From the NCBI GenBank assembly GCA_905194675.1, contig CAJJTG010000071.1, forward strand, positions 1-6,419: DNA of 6,419 nt. Direction: 5' to 3'. Source of the DNA: an uncultured Collinsella sp. (GTDB taxonomy: Bacteria > Actinomycetota > Coriobacteriia > Coriobacteriales > Coriobacteriaceae). Of this stretch, positions 5,881 to 6,419 are shown piece after piece; the stretch's first letter is position 1, and each line of letters starts with the position of its first letter. The notes below the pieces were generated by a model. It did not search any database. It was not told the DNA's origin and was given only the letters and a program-made list of their open reading frames with translations. Position numbers and translations under genes: made by a program.

Positions 5881-5936
5881 TAGTCGTTGGGGACGTTCTT
5901 GAATGAATAGTCGTTTAAGAACGTCCCCAACGACTA
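5881..5936. repeat. 56-bp palindromic intergenic repeat, copy B (REP-like)
   Basis: The 20-nt arms (5881-5900 and 5917-5936) are perfect inverted complements around a 16-nt loop. The loop ends can add A-U and G-U pairs. The loop contains TAGTCGTT (5908-5915), which could alternatively pair with the right-arm end AACGACTA (5929-5936). It is the same element as 4302-4357, in the same orientation, with two base differences. It carries no coding capacity and is directly followed by a terminator-like hairpin. Confidence 0.85.
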
Positions 5937-5944
5937 CTTCTATA

Positions 5945-5994
5945 CAGCAAAAAGGGGTGCTGACCATTTCGGTCAGCACCCCTTTAAGTTGCTG
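5945..5994. terminator. Strong terminator-like hairpin upstream of cutC
   Basis: A perfect 15-bp stem (5951-5965 with 5971-5985) has the loop ATTTC. It is extended by CAGCAA (5945-5950) with TTGCTG (5989-5994) across a 3-nt bulge. On the minus strand the GC stem is followed by TTTTTGC, a better U-run than the TTTAAG on the + strand. It could therefore stop leftward transcription toward the PadR operon, or work in both directions. No rightward gene ends just before it. Confidence 0.75.
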
Positions 5995-6046
5995 TGAAAT
6001 AGGGACTGAATACGGGCTCCAGAAGCCAAAACGGTCCCTATTCCAC
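5994..6046. repeat. Imperfect inverted repeat upstream of cutC
   Basis: Two 15-nt arms (5994-6008 and 6032-6046) match at 13 positions and include a perfect AATAGGGAC/GTCCCTATT pairing. They enclose a small inner hairpin GGCT-CCAGA-AGCC (6015-6027). It lies 66 nt before the cutC start and could be a second palindromic repeat family or a leader structure. No second copy occurs in this window. Confidence 0.5.
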
Positions 6047-6112
6047 CGCAACTTCATGGGGATGTGTGACAATGCCCGTCGGAAAACATCTGCTGTCTTT
6101 GGGGGTCTAGCT

Positions 6113-6419
6113 ATGCTGTACGAGTTTTGTGCCGAGAACTTTGAGCGAGTGCCGGCGGCCATCGAGGCCGGTGCGGGGCGCATTGAGCTGTGTGACAACC
6201 TCGCCGTCGGTGGCACCACGCCTTCCGCCGGCGTTATCAGCGCTACAGTCAGCTACGCTCACGAGCATGACGCGCGAGTGATGTGCATGATTCGTCCGCG
6301 TGGTGGCGACTTTCATTACAACCAGGACGAGCTGCGCATGATGGAGATGGACTTGGGTCTTGCTGTGAGCGCCGGCGTTGACGGCCTGGTCTTTGGCTGC
6401 TGCAAGCCCTGTGCCGGCG
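6113..6419 (+). CDS. cutC: CutC-family protein (5' part)
   Basis: The first 102 codons of a CutC TIM-barrel protein are present; the gene runs off the right edge. Seen: an N-terminal strand LYEFCAENF, then RIELCDNLAVGGTTPSAGV at 23-41 and the family hallmark IRPRGGDFHYNQDEL at 60-74, followed by AGVDGLVFG. These match CutC proteins, which are usually about 200-250 residues. CutC was first linked to copper homeostasis in E. coli, but that phenotype was later attributed to a small RNA overlapping the gene's 3' end, so the cellular role is uncertain. ATG 6113 is preceded by GGGGG at 6101-6105, 7 nt upstream. I found no clear promoter; the upstream inverted repeat and terminator suggest that it begins its own transcript. 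Confidence 0.9.
   Translation, partial: MLYEFCAENFERVPAAIEAGAGRIELCDNLAVGGTTPSAGVISATVSYAHEHDARVMCMIRPRGGDFHYNQDELRMMEMDLGLAVSAGVDGLVFGCCKPCAG

Noticed and set aside
5652..5930. Upstream in-frame extension of the PadR protein to 199 residues
   Set aside because: It would translate repeat copy B, the spacer and the promoter itself. The ATG at 5651 has an excellent ribosome-binding site and gives the normal PadR length.
4302..5936. CRISPR-like array from the repeated 56-mers
   Set aside because: There are only two copies, 1.5 kb apart, with genes between them and strong internal palindromes; there is no regular spacer pattern and there are no cas genes.
6072..6110. A 12-codon leader peptide frame just before cutC
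   Set aside because: It has a start and stop but no ribosome-binding site and no run of regulatory codons, so nothing supports translation.
5845..6219. A 124-codon minus-strand frame covering the 5' end of cutC, the terminator hairpin and repeat copy B
   Set aside because: It reads through palindromic non-coding elements and is antisense to a clear CutC start. It probably appears as a spurious annotated protein wherever these repeats occur.

Overview
The window looks like an ordinary chromosomal stretch from a GC-rich Coriobacteriia gut actinobacterium, most likely Collinsella or a close relative. That placement is an inference from codon usage, gene content and the style of the 56-bp palindromic intergenic repeat; no single marker proves it. 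Nothing here is clearly a new biological system. The parts most worth a second look are the intergenic repeats and hairpins, the compact PadR/HAAS module and the small membrane protein at its end.

Region 1 (1-4125, + strand) is a branched-chain amino acid (LIV/HAAT-type) ABC importer operon: the 3' end of the substrate-binding protein gene, then livH, livM, livG and livF. The two permeases (LivH, LivM) form the membrane channel and the two ATPases (LivG, LivF) drive it. The extracytoplasmic binding protein delivers Leu/Ile/Val or a related amino acid. The last four genes are abutting or overlapping, so translational coupling is likely. The binding-protein gene is separated from livH by 139 nt holding two stable hairpins, which could give more binding protein than membrane components.

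Region 2 (4126-4433) carries no gene. It holds a 12-bp perfect hairpin, a roughly 100-nt imperfect long hairpin and copy A of a 56-bp palindromic repeat.

Region 3 (4434-5717, - strand) is a three-gene operon: a PadR-family winged-helix regulator, a HAAS/DUF1700 membrane protein and an 87-residue single-span membrane protein. It has a near-consensus sigma-70-type promoter (TTGACA-17-TATAGT) surrounded by short palindromes, which suggests autorepression by PadR. By family precedent this is an envelope-associated regulatory unit; its signal is unknown.

Region 4 (5718-6112) is non-coding. It holds copy B of the 56-bp repeat in the same orientation as copy A, so the PadR module lies between direct repeats. 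A strong terminator-like hairpin and another imperfect inverted repeat follow.

Region 5 (6113-6419, + strand) is the 5' part of a cutC-family gene, cut by the window end. Long antisense open frames over the liv operon were judged to be shadows of the real genes.
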